From contig JADJKB010000024.1 of assembly GCA_016706225.1 (NCBI GenBank), positions 372,001-436,000 on the forward strand: a stretch of 64,000 nucleotides of DNA. The letters run 5' to 3'. A model generated the notes under the pieces. That model was not told where the DNA came from and ran no database searches. It saw only the letters and a program-made list of their open reading frames with translations. A program made the position numbers and the translations under genes. Origin of the DNA: Myxococcales bacterium. Lineage in GTDB: Bacteria > Myxococcota_A > Polyangia > Polyangiales > Polyangiaceae. This document shows positions 17,009 through 25,430 of this stretch, one piece after another (within the stretch, counting starts at the first letter, position 1; each line of letters opens with the position of its first letter).

Positions 17009-17629
17009 TTAGGTGTAGCAGCCGACCTTCGCGCAGACTCGGTGCCCGTCCTGGACAGTGCATGCCTCGTTGTTCGGGCAATCGGTGGAGGACGCACACT
17101 CGTCGCTGCCCTTCTGACAGGTGAACACGATGAACCCACAGGCTGGCATCGTGTCGACGGACCCGCAGAGGTTGCCTGCGCCGCAGTCGGCGTCCGTCGC
17201 GCACCTCGCTTCGTAGCAAGAGCCCATCACGCCATCACATGCGCAGAGGTTGCCTGCGCCGCAATCAGAGTCCTTCGTGCAGCCCGTGACACACTCACAT
17301 GCGCCGGGGGGCACGAAATTGCAGTAGCTGTTGGGTGTGCCGGCGCAGTCCGCGTCCGTGGTGCAGCCGGAGGGCCCGCCGCTGTTGTTGCAGGAGTAGT
17401 CGGCCCTCGGCACGGCGGTCTGGCATTCGACGGCTGCAGTTCGATGCGACCAGTGACCCTCGCAGGTCACCATGCCGCTGTCGTAGGCGTTGTTCGCGGG
17501 AGTGGGGTTCTTGCATGCATAGCTCGACGGTTGGTCGTCGGACGAGGACGAGCCACAGGCACTGACCGCCAGGCCGAGCGCAAGCACACAGCCGAGCCAT
17601 CGAGTCGAGGTTCTTAGGAGCGATTGCAT
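17009..17629 (-). CDS. Cys-rich lipoprotein with Dickkopf-like repeats
   Basis: 206 residues from the ATG at 17629, with GGAG 5-6 bases upstream. Lipobox cysteine at residue 25 (AVSAC). The mature part consists of several cysteine-rich repeats (TTDADCAG, CTKDSDCGAGNLC, CATDADCGAGNLC), each probably held by disulfides. Such repeats occur in large numbers on myxobacterial surface proteins; no enzyme function is evident. It lies just upstream of the MopE-like gene on the same strand, 82 bases away, and may be co-transcribed with it. Confidence 0.8.
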   Translation of the reverse strand: MQSLLRTSTRWLGCVLALGLAVSACGSSSSDDQPSSYACKNPTPANNAYDSGMVTCEGHWSHRTAAVECQTAVPRADYSCNNSGGPSGCTTDADCAGTPNSYCNFVPPGACECVTGCTKDSDCGAGNLCACDGVMGSCYEARCATDADCGAGNLCGSVDTMPACGFIVFTCQKGSDECASSTDCPNNEACTVQDGHRVCAKVGCYT

Positions 17630-17730
17630 GCAGTCTCCGGAAGCAAGGCGCATTCCTGCGAGTCTGGCACAGAGTGGCGCGCGGGGCTCGGCGGCGGGAC
17701 CCGTATCGCTTATGCTGCGGCGGCTCCTTC

Positions 17731-18867
17731 ATGCGCGCCGCCAAGCTCTTCTTCGCAGCATCGTGCACCTCGCTGGCTGCCTGCGGATTCCTCTTGGGTC
17801 GCAATGGCTTGGTGACCTTGGAGAAGGCGGAGGTTCGCAGCATGGGGGTCGACATCCGCCGCGATCAGAAGACGATCTGTCCGCGCGAGCCGGTGCAGGT
17901 GGCGGTGTTTGCCGATGTGGTGCTCGAGGGTGAGCAGAAGCTCGAGAAGCTCGAGACTTGGCGAGCTGGCAGCCCAAGGCAGAGGAATCTCGACTTCGCA
18001 GAGTTCACATTTCAGAGTGACGCCGGCCGGTTCGATGAAAACGGGTGGCTGTCGCCCAACAGAAATCTGCTCGCGACGGTCGCCCGCGAGTTTCACATCA
18101 AGACGGTGTTCCGTCGGCGTCCGGACAAGTTCACTTTCATCACGAACTACAAACCCGACTACGACTGCATCAAACAAGCGGGACGCGACGGTGCACCGGG
18201 AAGTTCGGGCTCCCTGGGAGCGCAGGGCTCGAGCGGTAGCCCCGGTAGTGCTGGGCTCACCACGACGAAGACCGTGCCGGCTACCTCGCCGGGTGGCTTC
18301 TCGACCACGAGGACGGAACAGGGCCCGGGCGGCGCGGGCGGCAATGGCTCACCCGGTGGGCCGGGTGGCAATGGAACCCCCGGCGGGCCGGGGGCTCGCT
18401 TCGCAGTGTACCTGACGCTGGTGAAGACGCCGTTTTACGACAAGCTCGTGGCCGCGCGCATCGTCGGCGACATCGACGACTTTTTGTTATTTCCGCCCGA
18501 GCGCGCCCTGCTCTTGCACGCGAACGGAGGCCCGGGTGGCAGCGGTGGGCCCGGAGGTCAGGGAGGAGCGGGCGGGCCCGGCGGCAGCGGAAGTCCGCCG
18601 GGGGCTCAAGGACAGCGCGGGACAGATGGCCCGGGTGGAAGCGGTGGCAGGGGAGGACCGGGCGGCAGCATCGACATCTTCTTCGACGGCAGGTTCGAGG
18701 AGGAGCTCTCCACTGCCATCAACGCGCAGGCCAACGCCGGGCGGGGCGGCCCGGGCGGCGCGGGGGGCGGAGCGATGGGCTCGCCAGGCGCACGAGGTCG
18801 GGTGACTCGCACCCCCGCGGACGTTCACGAGCGCTTCGCGGCGCTCGATGGAGTGACGGTGCTCTGA
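17731..18867 (+). CDS. Lipoprotein with collagen-like and Gly-rich repeats
   Basis: 378 residues from the ATG at 17731, where the lipoprotein signal begins (lipobox cysteine at residue 18, SLAAC). Residues about 30-148 form a beta-rich head domain. Gly-X-Y collagen-like triplets follow (GRDGAPGSSGSLG at about 151), then a Gly/Pro-rich run at about 200-230, a short globular segment and a second Gly-rich run at about 270-330 (GGPGGSGGPGGQGG). Collagen-like segments in bacteria form trimeric stalks. Its TGA overlaps the ATG of the Tat lipoprotein gene (TGATG), so the two are translationally coupled, and a third gene follows by overlap. Confidence 0.82.
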   Translation: MRAAKLFFAASCTSLAACGFLLGRNGLVTLEKAEVRSMGVDIRRDQKTICPREPVQVAVFADVVLEGEQKLEKLETWRAGSPRQRNLDFAEFTFQSDAGRFDENGWLSPNRNLLATVAREFHIKTVFRRRPDKFTFITNYKPDYDCIKQAGRDGAPGSSGSLGAQGSSGSPGSAGLTTTKTVPATSPGGFSTTRTEQGPGGAGGNGSPGGPGGNGTPGGPGARFAVYLTLVKTPFYDKLVAARIVGDIDDFLLFPPERALLLHANGGPGGSGGPGGQGGAGGPGGSGSPPGAQGQRGTDGPGGSGGRGGPGGSIDIFFDGRFEEELSTAINAQANAGRGGPGGAGGGAMGSPGARGRVTRTPADVHERFAALDGVTVL

Positions 18868-20210
18868 TGCTCACGCGCCGCGCCTTCGTGCAAGCACTGA
18901 GTGTGGTCTCGGTATCCGCGGCCGCGTGCACTCGGCCGGCGAAGACGCCGCTCTCACACCTCCGGGGTGAGCAGTGGGTTGCCGGTGTGTACGAGCTGCA
19001 TGCTCAACGGTACCTCGACGTGCAGATGGGCGCAGAGACCTCCAGCCACGGGGTGTATCGGGTGCTCGCGCAAAAAGGAGTGTCCGCGCTTGGAGGGTTG
19101 CAGGCTCGCGAGGTCCCATTCTTCGTGCGGGTCAGCCCCGCGACGAATGCATTCGAGATCGACCGAACGATCCCTGACCGCCTCACGTTCAGCGCGGAGA
19201 TGACGGAGCAGGACCGCCTGACTGCCACCGCGGCGTGGAACAAGGCGCGGGAGCACATCCATACCGACTACTTCGAGATCCACCGCTTGAACTGGTCCTT
19301 GACGACCCTGCTGCAGCAGCTCGTTCGCATTCACTCGGCCATGGAGCAGGCGGAGATCGAAGAGTTCAAGATCGTCCGCGAGCTCGGCGAGCTACGCGGG
19401 GGTGCGCCGACGCCGTATCAGCTGCCAGAGCGCGTGACCCGCGACGACTACGACAGCGTGCTGCTCTTGTTGCTCGCCCGGTTGGAGGGCGATCGCCGTC
19501 GGTTGGGGGTCATCGAGGCCTCGATTGCGGCGGTGGGCCTGTGCGCGCGGTCGACGGATGCGGGTTCGGGCAGCCTGTCGGCGAACATCCATCAGGTGAT
19601 GTTGTCGGTGATTCACGACGCGGACGCAACGACGCCGGTCTCGCCGAAGTTTCCGCAAGTCGACACGACCCGACGCGAGCGTCTCGCGCTCGGCAAACAG
19701 CTGGCGGCTGGCATCGAGGCGAGCCCCGAGTACCTGGCCTGGAAAAAACACGAGGAGACCGCTGCGCTCGAGCAGATAGGGGTCCTCTTCACTGCCATCG
19801 ACGCGGTCACGCACCTCCCGACGTCAGCGCTGTTCCACGCCGTGATCGACATCTGGCGAGGCGAGGGGGACTACCTCACTTACCTCGAGGCCCTCGCCAA
19901 CATCGTGCCCGGCGGCGGGGAGCTGTCGAAGACGGTCACCCAGGGTATCGAGACGACACGGCGGGTCCGCGGTGTCGTGCGCAAGGTCCGCGCGGCGGGC
20001 TCGCGCGAGCGCATCCAGGCGGAGGTGTTGGGCGAGGCCCGCGCGCTGCTCAACACTTCGACCGAGTTTGGGCGGGCGCGCGTCGGGAAGCAGCTTGCGT
20101 TTTTTGCCGACCAGACAGAGCTGTCCCAGGTGCGTGAGAAGATTGCCGCCACGGAGCTCTTGACCGCGCCGATGCCGGAGATCCCGGGGCTGCGCCCCGC
20201 GGCGAAGTGA
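18867..20210 (+). CDS. Tat-exported lipoprotein, helical, function unknown
   Basis: 447 residues. The N-terminus TRRAFVQAL has a twin arginine followed by a hydrophobic segment and a lipobox ending at Cys21 (SAAAC), so this is probably a Tat-exported lipoprotein that folds before export. The mature protein is largely helical with Glu/Arg/Ala-rich segments and no motif I recognise. Its start overlaps the stop of the collagen-like lipoprotein and its stop overlaps the start of the next gene, so the three proteins are made together and likely form an envelope complex. Confidence 0.8.
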   Translation: MLTRRAFVQALSVVSVSAAACTRPAKTPLSHLRGEQWVAGVYELHAQRYLDVQMGAETSSHGVYRVLAQKGVSALGGLQAREVPFFVRVSPATNAFEIDRTIPDRLTFSAEMTEQDRLTATAAWNKAREHIHTDYFEIHRLNWSLTTLLQQLVRIHSAMEQAEIEEFKIVRELGELRGGAPTPYQLPERVTRDDYDSVLLLLLARLEGDRRRLGVIEASIAAVGLCARSTDAGSGSLSANIHQVMLSVIHDADATTPVSPKFPQVDTTRRERLALGKQLAAGIEASPEYLAWKKHEETAALEQIGVLFTAIDAVTHLPTSALFHAVIDIWRGEGDYLTYLEALANIVPGGGELSKTVTQGIETTRRVRGVVRKVRAAGSRERIQAEVLGEARALLNTSTEFGRARVGKQLAFFADQTELSQVREKIAATELLTAPMPEIPGLRPAAK

Positions 20211-20929
20211 TGGCGATCGCTCGCCGAGGACCGTCGGCTGCCGGCCCGAGCTCGATGTTGGGCGCGGGCGTCGTGATGTTCGCGTTGGGCTCGAACGCGA
20301 TGGCCCAGCCCGCGGTCCACCCCGAGCCTCCGCCGGCTCGCGGGGACGTGGCGACCGAGGTCCCGGGTGTCGTTGAACTGTCACAGCCTCAACCACTCGT
20401 GATCGCCAGCGGGGAAGTCACTCCCCCTGCCGACGTACCGCCGTATGTCCCGCCGCCCTTCGACGCCTGGCATGATGGAGTCGCCGTTGGCGTCGCGTTC
20501 GGTGCGATCTGGGTGCGGGGCATCGACCGCGGTTACTACGGGCGTGTCGAGGCCGGCGGCTACGACATCCAGCGGCGGCGCGGCGGCCTGATCGCCGGCA
20601 TGTTGATGGGCGTCGAGGGTTGGGCCGCGCCCGCGTCCGGTGACCGGCTGAATTGGGGAGGGGGCCTGCCCGTGATCTTCTACGGGGGGCTCCAGTCCGA
20701 CGCGGCGTTTGGTGTGCTCGGACTTGGGTTCGACGTGGCGCTCGTGGATCGCATCGAACAGGAAACGGGTGTTGGTTTCTTCGCGCCCGAGGCCGCGGCC
20801 AACGTCGGCCTGGATCTCGAAGGAGTGCGGTTCCTGGTCGACGCGCGCGCCAGTTATCGCTGGCAATTCAGCGCGCCGGACCGCGCCGCAGTCCGGTTGG
20901 GTGGTGCCATTCAGCTGACCACGGACTAA
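20207..20929 (+). CDS. Exported protein, probable outer-membrane beta-barrel
   Basis: 240 residues. A long signal-like N-terminus ends near SNAMAQ (about residue 42-44), followed by a Pro/Val-rich stretch. The mature domain alternates hydrophobic and polar residues with many Gly and aromatic positions (VGVAFGAIWVRGIDRGYYG, FLVDARASYRWQF), typical of small outer-membrane barrels. The start overlaps the stop of the Tat lipoprotein gene (ATGA). It may anchor the collagen-like and Tat lipoproteins at the outer membrane. No family named. Confidence 0.75.
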   Translation: MMAIARRGPSAAGPSSMLGAGVVMFALGSNAMAQPAVHPEPPPARGDVATEVPGVVELSQPQPLVIASGEVTPPADVPPYVPPPFDAWHDGVAVGVAFGAIWVRGIDRGYYGRVEAGGYDIQRRRGGLIAGMLMGVEGWAAPASGDRLNWGGGLPVIFYGGLQSDAAFGVLGLGFDVALVDRIEQETGVGFFAPEAAANVGLDLEGVRFLVDARASYRWQFSAPDRAAVRLGGAIQLTTD

Positions 20930-20988
20930 CTGCGCTCGGGGTCGAGGCGCGAGTTGACTTCGCCGAGGCGCTTGGCGACTTTACGATC

Positions 20989-22083
20989 ATGGCCGTGCAC
21001 GCTGGCTCTGCGTTCTCGAGGAACCTCTTGCGAGCGTGGCTGCGGCTCAGAGTCAGTGCGGGCGGTCGCGCGCTGGAGTTGTTGCTCTCGCAAGACGGCG
21101 TGCGGCGGCGCTTGGCGCGGAGCCGCAGCGCGCCGGTGGAAGGGCAGCTCGTCGATGAACACCTGGCCGCGATGCTCCGCATCGACGACCTCATCAACGA
21201 CTCCGCGGTCGAGCGAAATGAGCCGGAGGCGGCGCGTCGTGCGCTCCGGGTCAGTGTTGCTTCCGTCGACTCGCCTCCGAGTAGAAACATCGACACCCGC
21301 GAGCTCTGGTGGGACGGCCCCGGCGGCAGGCAGCGCGCGCGGCTGTACGCGCCGCCCGGCCTCGCCAAGCCTTCCCCGGCGATCGTGTATTTTCACGGCG
21401 GCGGCTGGGTCGTAGGTGATCTCGAGACCCACGACAGCCTGTGCCGGCGCCTCGCCGACAGCGGGAACCTGCGGGTGGTGGCCATCGAGTACCGCCTCGC
21501 GCCGGAGCAGCCGTTTCCCGCGGCCGCGGAAGATGCGGTGGCAGCGTTTCGTTGGTGCGTGGAGCACGCGGTGGCGCTCGAGATCGATCCGGCGCGGGTT
21601 GCGGTGGCGGGCGACAGCGCCGGAGGAAATTTGAGCGCCGTCGTGGCGCGACACTCCGCGTCTCACGCGCTGAAACCGGCGCTGGCCGTGCTTCTGTACC
21701 CCGGGCTGGATGCCACCCTCAGCCAGCCGTCGCATCGAACGCTCGGCGACCGCTGGATGCTCACGAGTGAATCCATCGCCTGGTATCACCGGCACTACTT
21801 CGGTGACTCCGAGGAGGTGCGCCGGCATCCCGACGCCTCGCCGGTGCTCGCCGAGGATCTGACGGGGATCTGTTCAACCTGGATCTACGCCTGTCACTTC
21901 GACCCGCTGCGGGACGAGGCGGTCCTGTATGCCGAGCGGCTGAAGCAGGCCGGCGTGGTCGTGAAGCTGAGCGTCGTGCCAACGATGATCCATGGATTCC
22001 TCCTGATGACACGGGCGTCACCTACGGCGCGGGAGCTCACCGAGCGCATCGCTCGCGACATCGGCGACGCACTGCGGGCGTGA
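20989..22083 (+). CDS. HSL-family carboxylesterase/lipase (alpha/beta hydrolase)
   Basis: 364 residues from the ATG at 20989. Hormone-sensitive-lipase family features are all present: the oxyanion motif HGGG (136-139), nucleophile Ser210 in GDSAGG, Asp305 in CHFDPLRDE and His335 in MIHGF. The family hydrolyses short to medium acyl esters in the cytoplasm or periplasm; here there is no signal peptide, but an N-terminal extension of about 100 residues of unknown role. It follows the outer-membrane protein by 59 bases on the same strand but is probably a separate unit. Confidence 0.92.
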   Translation: MAVHAGSAFSRNLLRAWLRLRVSAGGRALELLLSQDGVRRRLARSRSAPVEGQLVDEHLAAMLRIDDLINDSAVERNEPEAARRALRVSVASVDSPPSRNIDTRELWWDGPGGRQRARLYAPPGLAKPSPAIVYFHGGGWVVGDLETHDSLCRRLADSGNLRVVAIEYRLAPEQPFPAAAEDAVAAFRWCVEHAVALEIDPARVAVAGDSAGGNLSAVVARHSASHALKPALAVLLYPGLDATLSQPSHRTLGDRWMLTSESIAWYHRHYFGDSEEVRRHPDASPVLAEDLTGICSTWIYACHFDPLRDEAVLYAERLKQAGVVVKLSVVPTMIHGFLLMTRASPTARELTERIARDIGDALRA

Positions 22084-22159
22084 CCGATGCGGCGCGTGCC
22101 GCCTGCGTGCGCATGGCCCGCTGGACTCCGGGCACTCACCTGGGCGAGAGTAGCTCCAG

Positions 22160-22777
22160 ATGACCGCGCGCGCGTTCTACGACGAGAGTGCGGAGAGTGA
22201 GGTCGCTCGCGCCGTCGAGCGCATCGAGCGACGGAGCGGAGCGGAGGTCGTGGTGGCGGTGCGCGCCATCTCCGGCCACTACGCTGGCGAAGACTCCATC
22301 CTCGGTTTCCTCTTTGCCTACGCGGGGCTGATGTTGTTTCTATTTCACCCGGCGCCCATTCGCATCGAGGGCTTTGTGCTCGAGTTTCCGTTGCTGTTTG
22401 GCATCGGCATGGCGCTCTCGATGTGGGTGCCACCGGTCCGACGTCTGCTCACCTCCCGCGAGCGCCTCGAGGGCAACGCGAGCACGGCCGCTCGTGCGGC
22501 CTTCGTCGAGCTCGGCGTGGGTCGAACTCGTGCCCGGACCGGGCTACTCGTGTTCGTTTCGATGTTCGAGCGCCAGGTGGTCGTCGTGACCGACCTCGGG
22601 ATCGACCGACCAGGCCTCGGCGACGCGCTCGTACGACTGGAGACCGTGCTCGACGGGCGGGCCGAGCTGCCCGCCTTCGTCGCGGCGCTCGACGGGCTCG
22701 CTGCACCCCTCTCCGAGCTCTGCCCACGCGCAGCGGATGACGAGAACGAGCTGTCCGACGCTGTGAGGCTGACATGA
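22160..22777 (+). CDS. TPM-domain (TLP18.3/Psb32-like) membrane protein
   Basis: 205 residues. The start YDESAESEVARAVERIERRSGAEVVVAVR is the first helix and strand of the TPM fold (given here only as recognisable opening). Two membrane helices follow (about residues 48-62 and 72-90), and the C-terminal part (about 105-195) completes a TPM-like region with VVVVTDLGID. TPM proteins are membrane-associated, some with weak phosphatase activity. The ATGA overlap with the next gene, which contains a matching Ser-rich membrane protein, suggests the two work as one membrane unit. Confidence 0.8.
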   Translation: MTARAFYDESAESEVARAVERIERRSGAEVVVAVRAISGHYAGEDSILGFLFAYAGLMLFLFHPAPIRIEGFVLEFPLLFGIGMALSMWVPPVRRLLTSRERLEGNASTAARAAFVELGVGRTRARTGLLVFVSMFERQVVVVTDLGIDRPGLGDALVRLETVLDGRAELPAFVAALDGLAAPLSELCPRAADDENELSDAVRLT

Positions 22778-24393
22778 TGAGCCGCACCAACCAACGACGG
22801 ATCCTCGCTCTGTCGCTGGTTCTCTGGATTGGGCTGCTGGCGCTGCCGCTGATTGCACGACCCGGCGGGGGGCAGACCTACAGCGGTAGCTCGTCGAGCC
22901 AAAGCTCCAGCAGCAGGAGCAGCAGCAGCAGCGGCACGTCACGCAGTGGCTCATCGACCGGCTGGTCGTCGAGCGGTTCCTCATCGAGCGGGGGAGGCGG
23001 GGACATCGGCGGGTTGGTCGTGCTCTTGTTCGAGAATCCGCTGCTGGGCCTGCTCGTGATTGGGGGCGTCGTGGGTTACACGCTGCTCGTCCGAAGCCGA
23101 GAAGGTTCGGGGCAGGCTCGCGACTGGGGCACTCCGGCCCGGGAGTTTGGCACCGGGGCGGATGCCCTTCGGGAAAAGATGGAGGCGGCGGCGGCCGAGC
23201 TCGAGACGAGCCGGGTCAAGGGGCAGCGCCAGAGCGAGATGCGCGTTGCGATGGAAGGCATCACCAAGCTGGACCCGAACTTCTCCATCGTGCTGTTCGA
23301 GGACTTCGTGTACGCGCTCTACGCCCAGGCGCACACCGCTCGTGGCAACGGAACCCTGGCGGAGCTGGGTCCGTGGATCTCGGGGGATGCACATCGGTCT
23401 CTGGCCGAGCTCGGCTCTGGGACGGAAGTGAACGGCATCGTGATCGGTGCCCTCCGCTACCTCTCCATCAACGGCGTGAAGAGTGACGCCGAGAGCGTCA
23501 GCGTCACGCTGGAGTTCGAGAGCAACTACTCCGAGCGCGGCGAGAAGAAGGAACGACGCTGGTACGCCGTCGAGCGCTGGACGCTCTCGCGAAAGAAGGG
23601 CGTTCTCTCCAAACCCAAAGACAAGGCCCGGACGCTAGAGTGTCCCAGCTGCGGAGCGCCGCTCGAGGCCCTGCGCGGCCGTAGCTGCTCTTATTGCAAG
23701 CAGGTCGTTGCCGGCGGGGACTTCGACTGGGAGGTGCGCGAGCTCAAGAGCGTGACACGCGAGCCCCGCGCACCCGGTCTTGCGGGTCACGCCGAGGAGC
23801 GGGGAACCGATCTGCCGACCGTGCTCGATCCGAAGGCGAAGGCTCGCTGGGCCAAGCTCGTACTTCGGGATCCCGAGATGAGCTGGCCAAAATTCCAGGC
23901 GCGGCTCGAGCTGGTGTTCAACGAGCTGTCACGGGGCTGGAACCGGCAAGATCTCGCCGCGGCGCGGGCCTACCTGAGTGACGGGCTCCACGCGAGCTTC
24001 TCGTACTGGATCGAGGCGTACCAGGCGCAGCACCTGCGGAACTACACCGAGGATGCGCGCATCGTCTCGGTGCAGATGGCGCGAGTGACCGGCGACGCAG
24101 TCTACGACGCCGTGACGGTGCGAGTGTTCGCGACCGGCTTCGACTTCACCCTGGACGGCGAGGGCAACGTGGTCGGCGGCAGTCGTGATCGGGAGCGGCA
24201 ATACAGCGAGTACTGGACTCTGATCCGCGGCGCCGGCAAGCGCGGCGCGCCGCGCACCGATCCGGAGTGCCCGAGCTGCGGCGCCCCGCTCGCGATCGAG
24301 ATGACGGGCCACTGCAGTCACTGCCGGGTCAAGGTCACGAGCGGTGACTTCGACTGGGTGCTTTCACGGGTCGAGCAGGACGAATCGTACTGA
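22774..24393 (+). CDS. Tim44-like membrane protein with two zinc ribbons
   Basis: 539 residues. Membrane helix at about 11-28, then a long Ser/Gly low-complexity stretch (33-75), a second membrane helix at about 82-103, and two Tim44-like (NTF2-fold) domains at about 125-275 and 360-490. Each is followed by a four-cysteine zinc ribbon: Cys290/293/306/309 and Cys499/502/515/518, both ending in the same GDFDW motif, so the protein arose by internal duplication. Tim44-like proteins with TPM partners occur in bacteria without known function. The last 59 bases overlap, on the other strand, the end of hypB. Confidence 0.85.
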   Translation: MMSRTNQRRILALSLVLWIGLLALPLIARPGGGQTYSGSSSSQSSSSRSSSSSGTSRSGSSTGWSSSGSSSSGGGGDIGGLVVLLFENPLLGLLVIGGVVGYTLLVRSREGSGQARDWGTPAREFGTGADALREKMEAAAAELETSRVKGQRQSEMRVAMEGITKLDPNFSIVLFEDFVYALYAQAHTARGNGTLAELGPWISGDAHRSLAELGSGTEVNGIVIGALRYLSINGVKSDAESVSVTLEFESNYSERGEKKERRWYAVERWTLSRKKGVLSKPKDKARTLECPSCGAPLEALRGRSCSYCKQVVAGGDFDWEVRELKSVTREPRAPGLAGHAEERGTDLPTVLDPKAKARWAKLVLRDPEMSWPKFQARLELVFNELSRGWNRQDLAAARAYLSDGLHASFSYWIEAYQAQHLRNYTEDARIVSVQMARVTGDAVYDAVTVRVFATGFDFTLDGEGNVVGGSRDRERQYSEYWTLIRGAGKRGAPRTDPECPSCGAPLAIEMTGHCSHCRVKVTSGDFDWVLSRVEQDESY

Positions 24394-25087
24394 GCGGGGC
24401 CGAGGTCGCGCCGCGTCGGTCGCGGAGCCAGGACAAGAGCTCGACGATGCCCATGCCATTCCGAGCCGAGACCGCGATCATCATCGGTGCAGGCATGACC
24501 TTCTCGAGGGCGTCCTGGAGCGCGGTCAGGTCGAACTCGAGGTGGGGCAACAAGTCCACCTTGGTGAGGACCACCAGGTCCGCCTTCAGGAACATGACCG
24601 GGTACTTCAACGGTTTGTCCTCGCCCTCGGTGACCGAGAGCACCACCACGTTGGCGGCTTGCCCCAGGTCGTAAATGGCCGGACACACCAGATTGCCGAC
24701 GTTCTCGATGAAGAACAGATCGGTGTCCCGCCAGGGAAAATCGTGCAGCGCGCGGTGCACGAGCCGCGCGTCGAGATGACAGGCGGAGCCCGTCGTGATG
24801 CCAACCGACGGGATGCCGGCCGCCCGCAGGCGCTCCGCGTCGCGGTCCGTGGCGAGGTCTCCACTCACCGCGCCGAGCCTGACCGACGTGCCCACCGCCC
24901 GCGCCAACGCCTCGAGCAGCGCGGTCTTGCCCGAGCCCGGGGAGCCCATCAGGTTGATGGCGAGCACGCCCGCTTCTTCGAAGTGCTCGCGGTTGTGGCG
25001 TGCGGTCCGATCATTTTCCGCCAAGAGTTGCCGACTCAGCTCCACCGGAACCAACTCGGGATCTCCACAGCCGCAGGTCTCACACAT
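24335..25087 (-). CDS. hypB: HypB, nickel-inserting GTPase for hydrogenase maturation
   Basis: 250 residues from the ATG at 25087. The N-terminus MCETCGCGD is the high-affinity nickel motif of HypB; the P-loop GSPGSGKT follows, with the switch metal site around GITTGSACHLDA and guanine motif TKVD. No His-rich storage stretch. HypB, with HypA, loads Ni into the hydrogenase large subunit at the cost of GTP. Last gene of the hydrogenase operon; its start overlaps the stop of hypA. The C-terminal 20 residues, rich in Pro/Arg/Ser, are encoded opposite the end of the Tim44-like gene. Confidence 0.96.
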   Translation of the reverse strand: MCETCGCGDPELVPVELSRQLLAENDRTARHNREHFEEAGVLAINLMGSPGSGKTALLEALARAVGTSVRLGAVSGDLATDRDAERLRAAGIPSVGITTGSACHLDARLVHRALHDFPWRDTDLFFIENVGNLVCPAIYDLGQAANVVVLSVTEGEDKPLKYPVMFLKADLVVLTKVDLLPHLEFDLTALQDALEKVMPAPMMIAVSARNGMGIVELLSWLRDRRGATSAPLSTIRPARPVKAPSRSHRS

Positions 25088-25427
25088 CGGGTACCTCCAT
25101 CTCGAGTCGTTCGAGCATGATCTCGTCACCCTGGCGCAGCTCCGCTGGGTGCCCGCAGCCCTCACACTGCAGCCGGCTCCCAGCGACCAGATCTTGGGTG
25201 CAGTTGGGGCAGCGCCAGAGCGCCGGCACCGCGCGGATGCTGAGCTCGGCGTCGGCGCAGACAGTCTGCGCGCGAAAAGTCTCGAAGGCGAGCGCGAGCA
25301 ACTCCGGGTCGACGCCGGACAGCTCGCCGATGCCGAGGTGCACGCGGCCGACGCGATTCGCCCGGTGGTTGGCTGCTTCCAGCTCTACCTGTCGAATCAG
25401 CGCGGAGACGATCGAGTATTCGTGCAT
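25080..25427 (-). CDS. hypA: HypA, nickel chaperone for hydrogenase maturation
   Basis: 115 residues, the usual length. MHEYSI supplies the nickel-binding His2; the zinc site is Cys73/76 (CPNC) and Cys88/91 (CEGC). HypA delivers nickel with HypB to the immature large subunit in the cytoplasm. It follows the enoyl-CoA-hydratase-like gene by 3 bases and overlaps hypB, so all three are one translational unit. Confidence 0.96.
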   Translation of the reverse strand: MHEYSIVSALIRQVELEAANHRANRVGRVHLGIGELSGVDPELLALAFETFRAQTVCADAELSIRAVPALWRCPNCTQDLVAGSRLQCEGCGHPAELRQGDEIMLERLEMEVPDV

Positions 25428-25430
25428 CGC

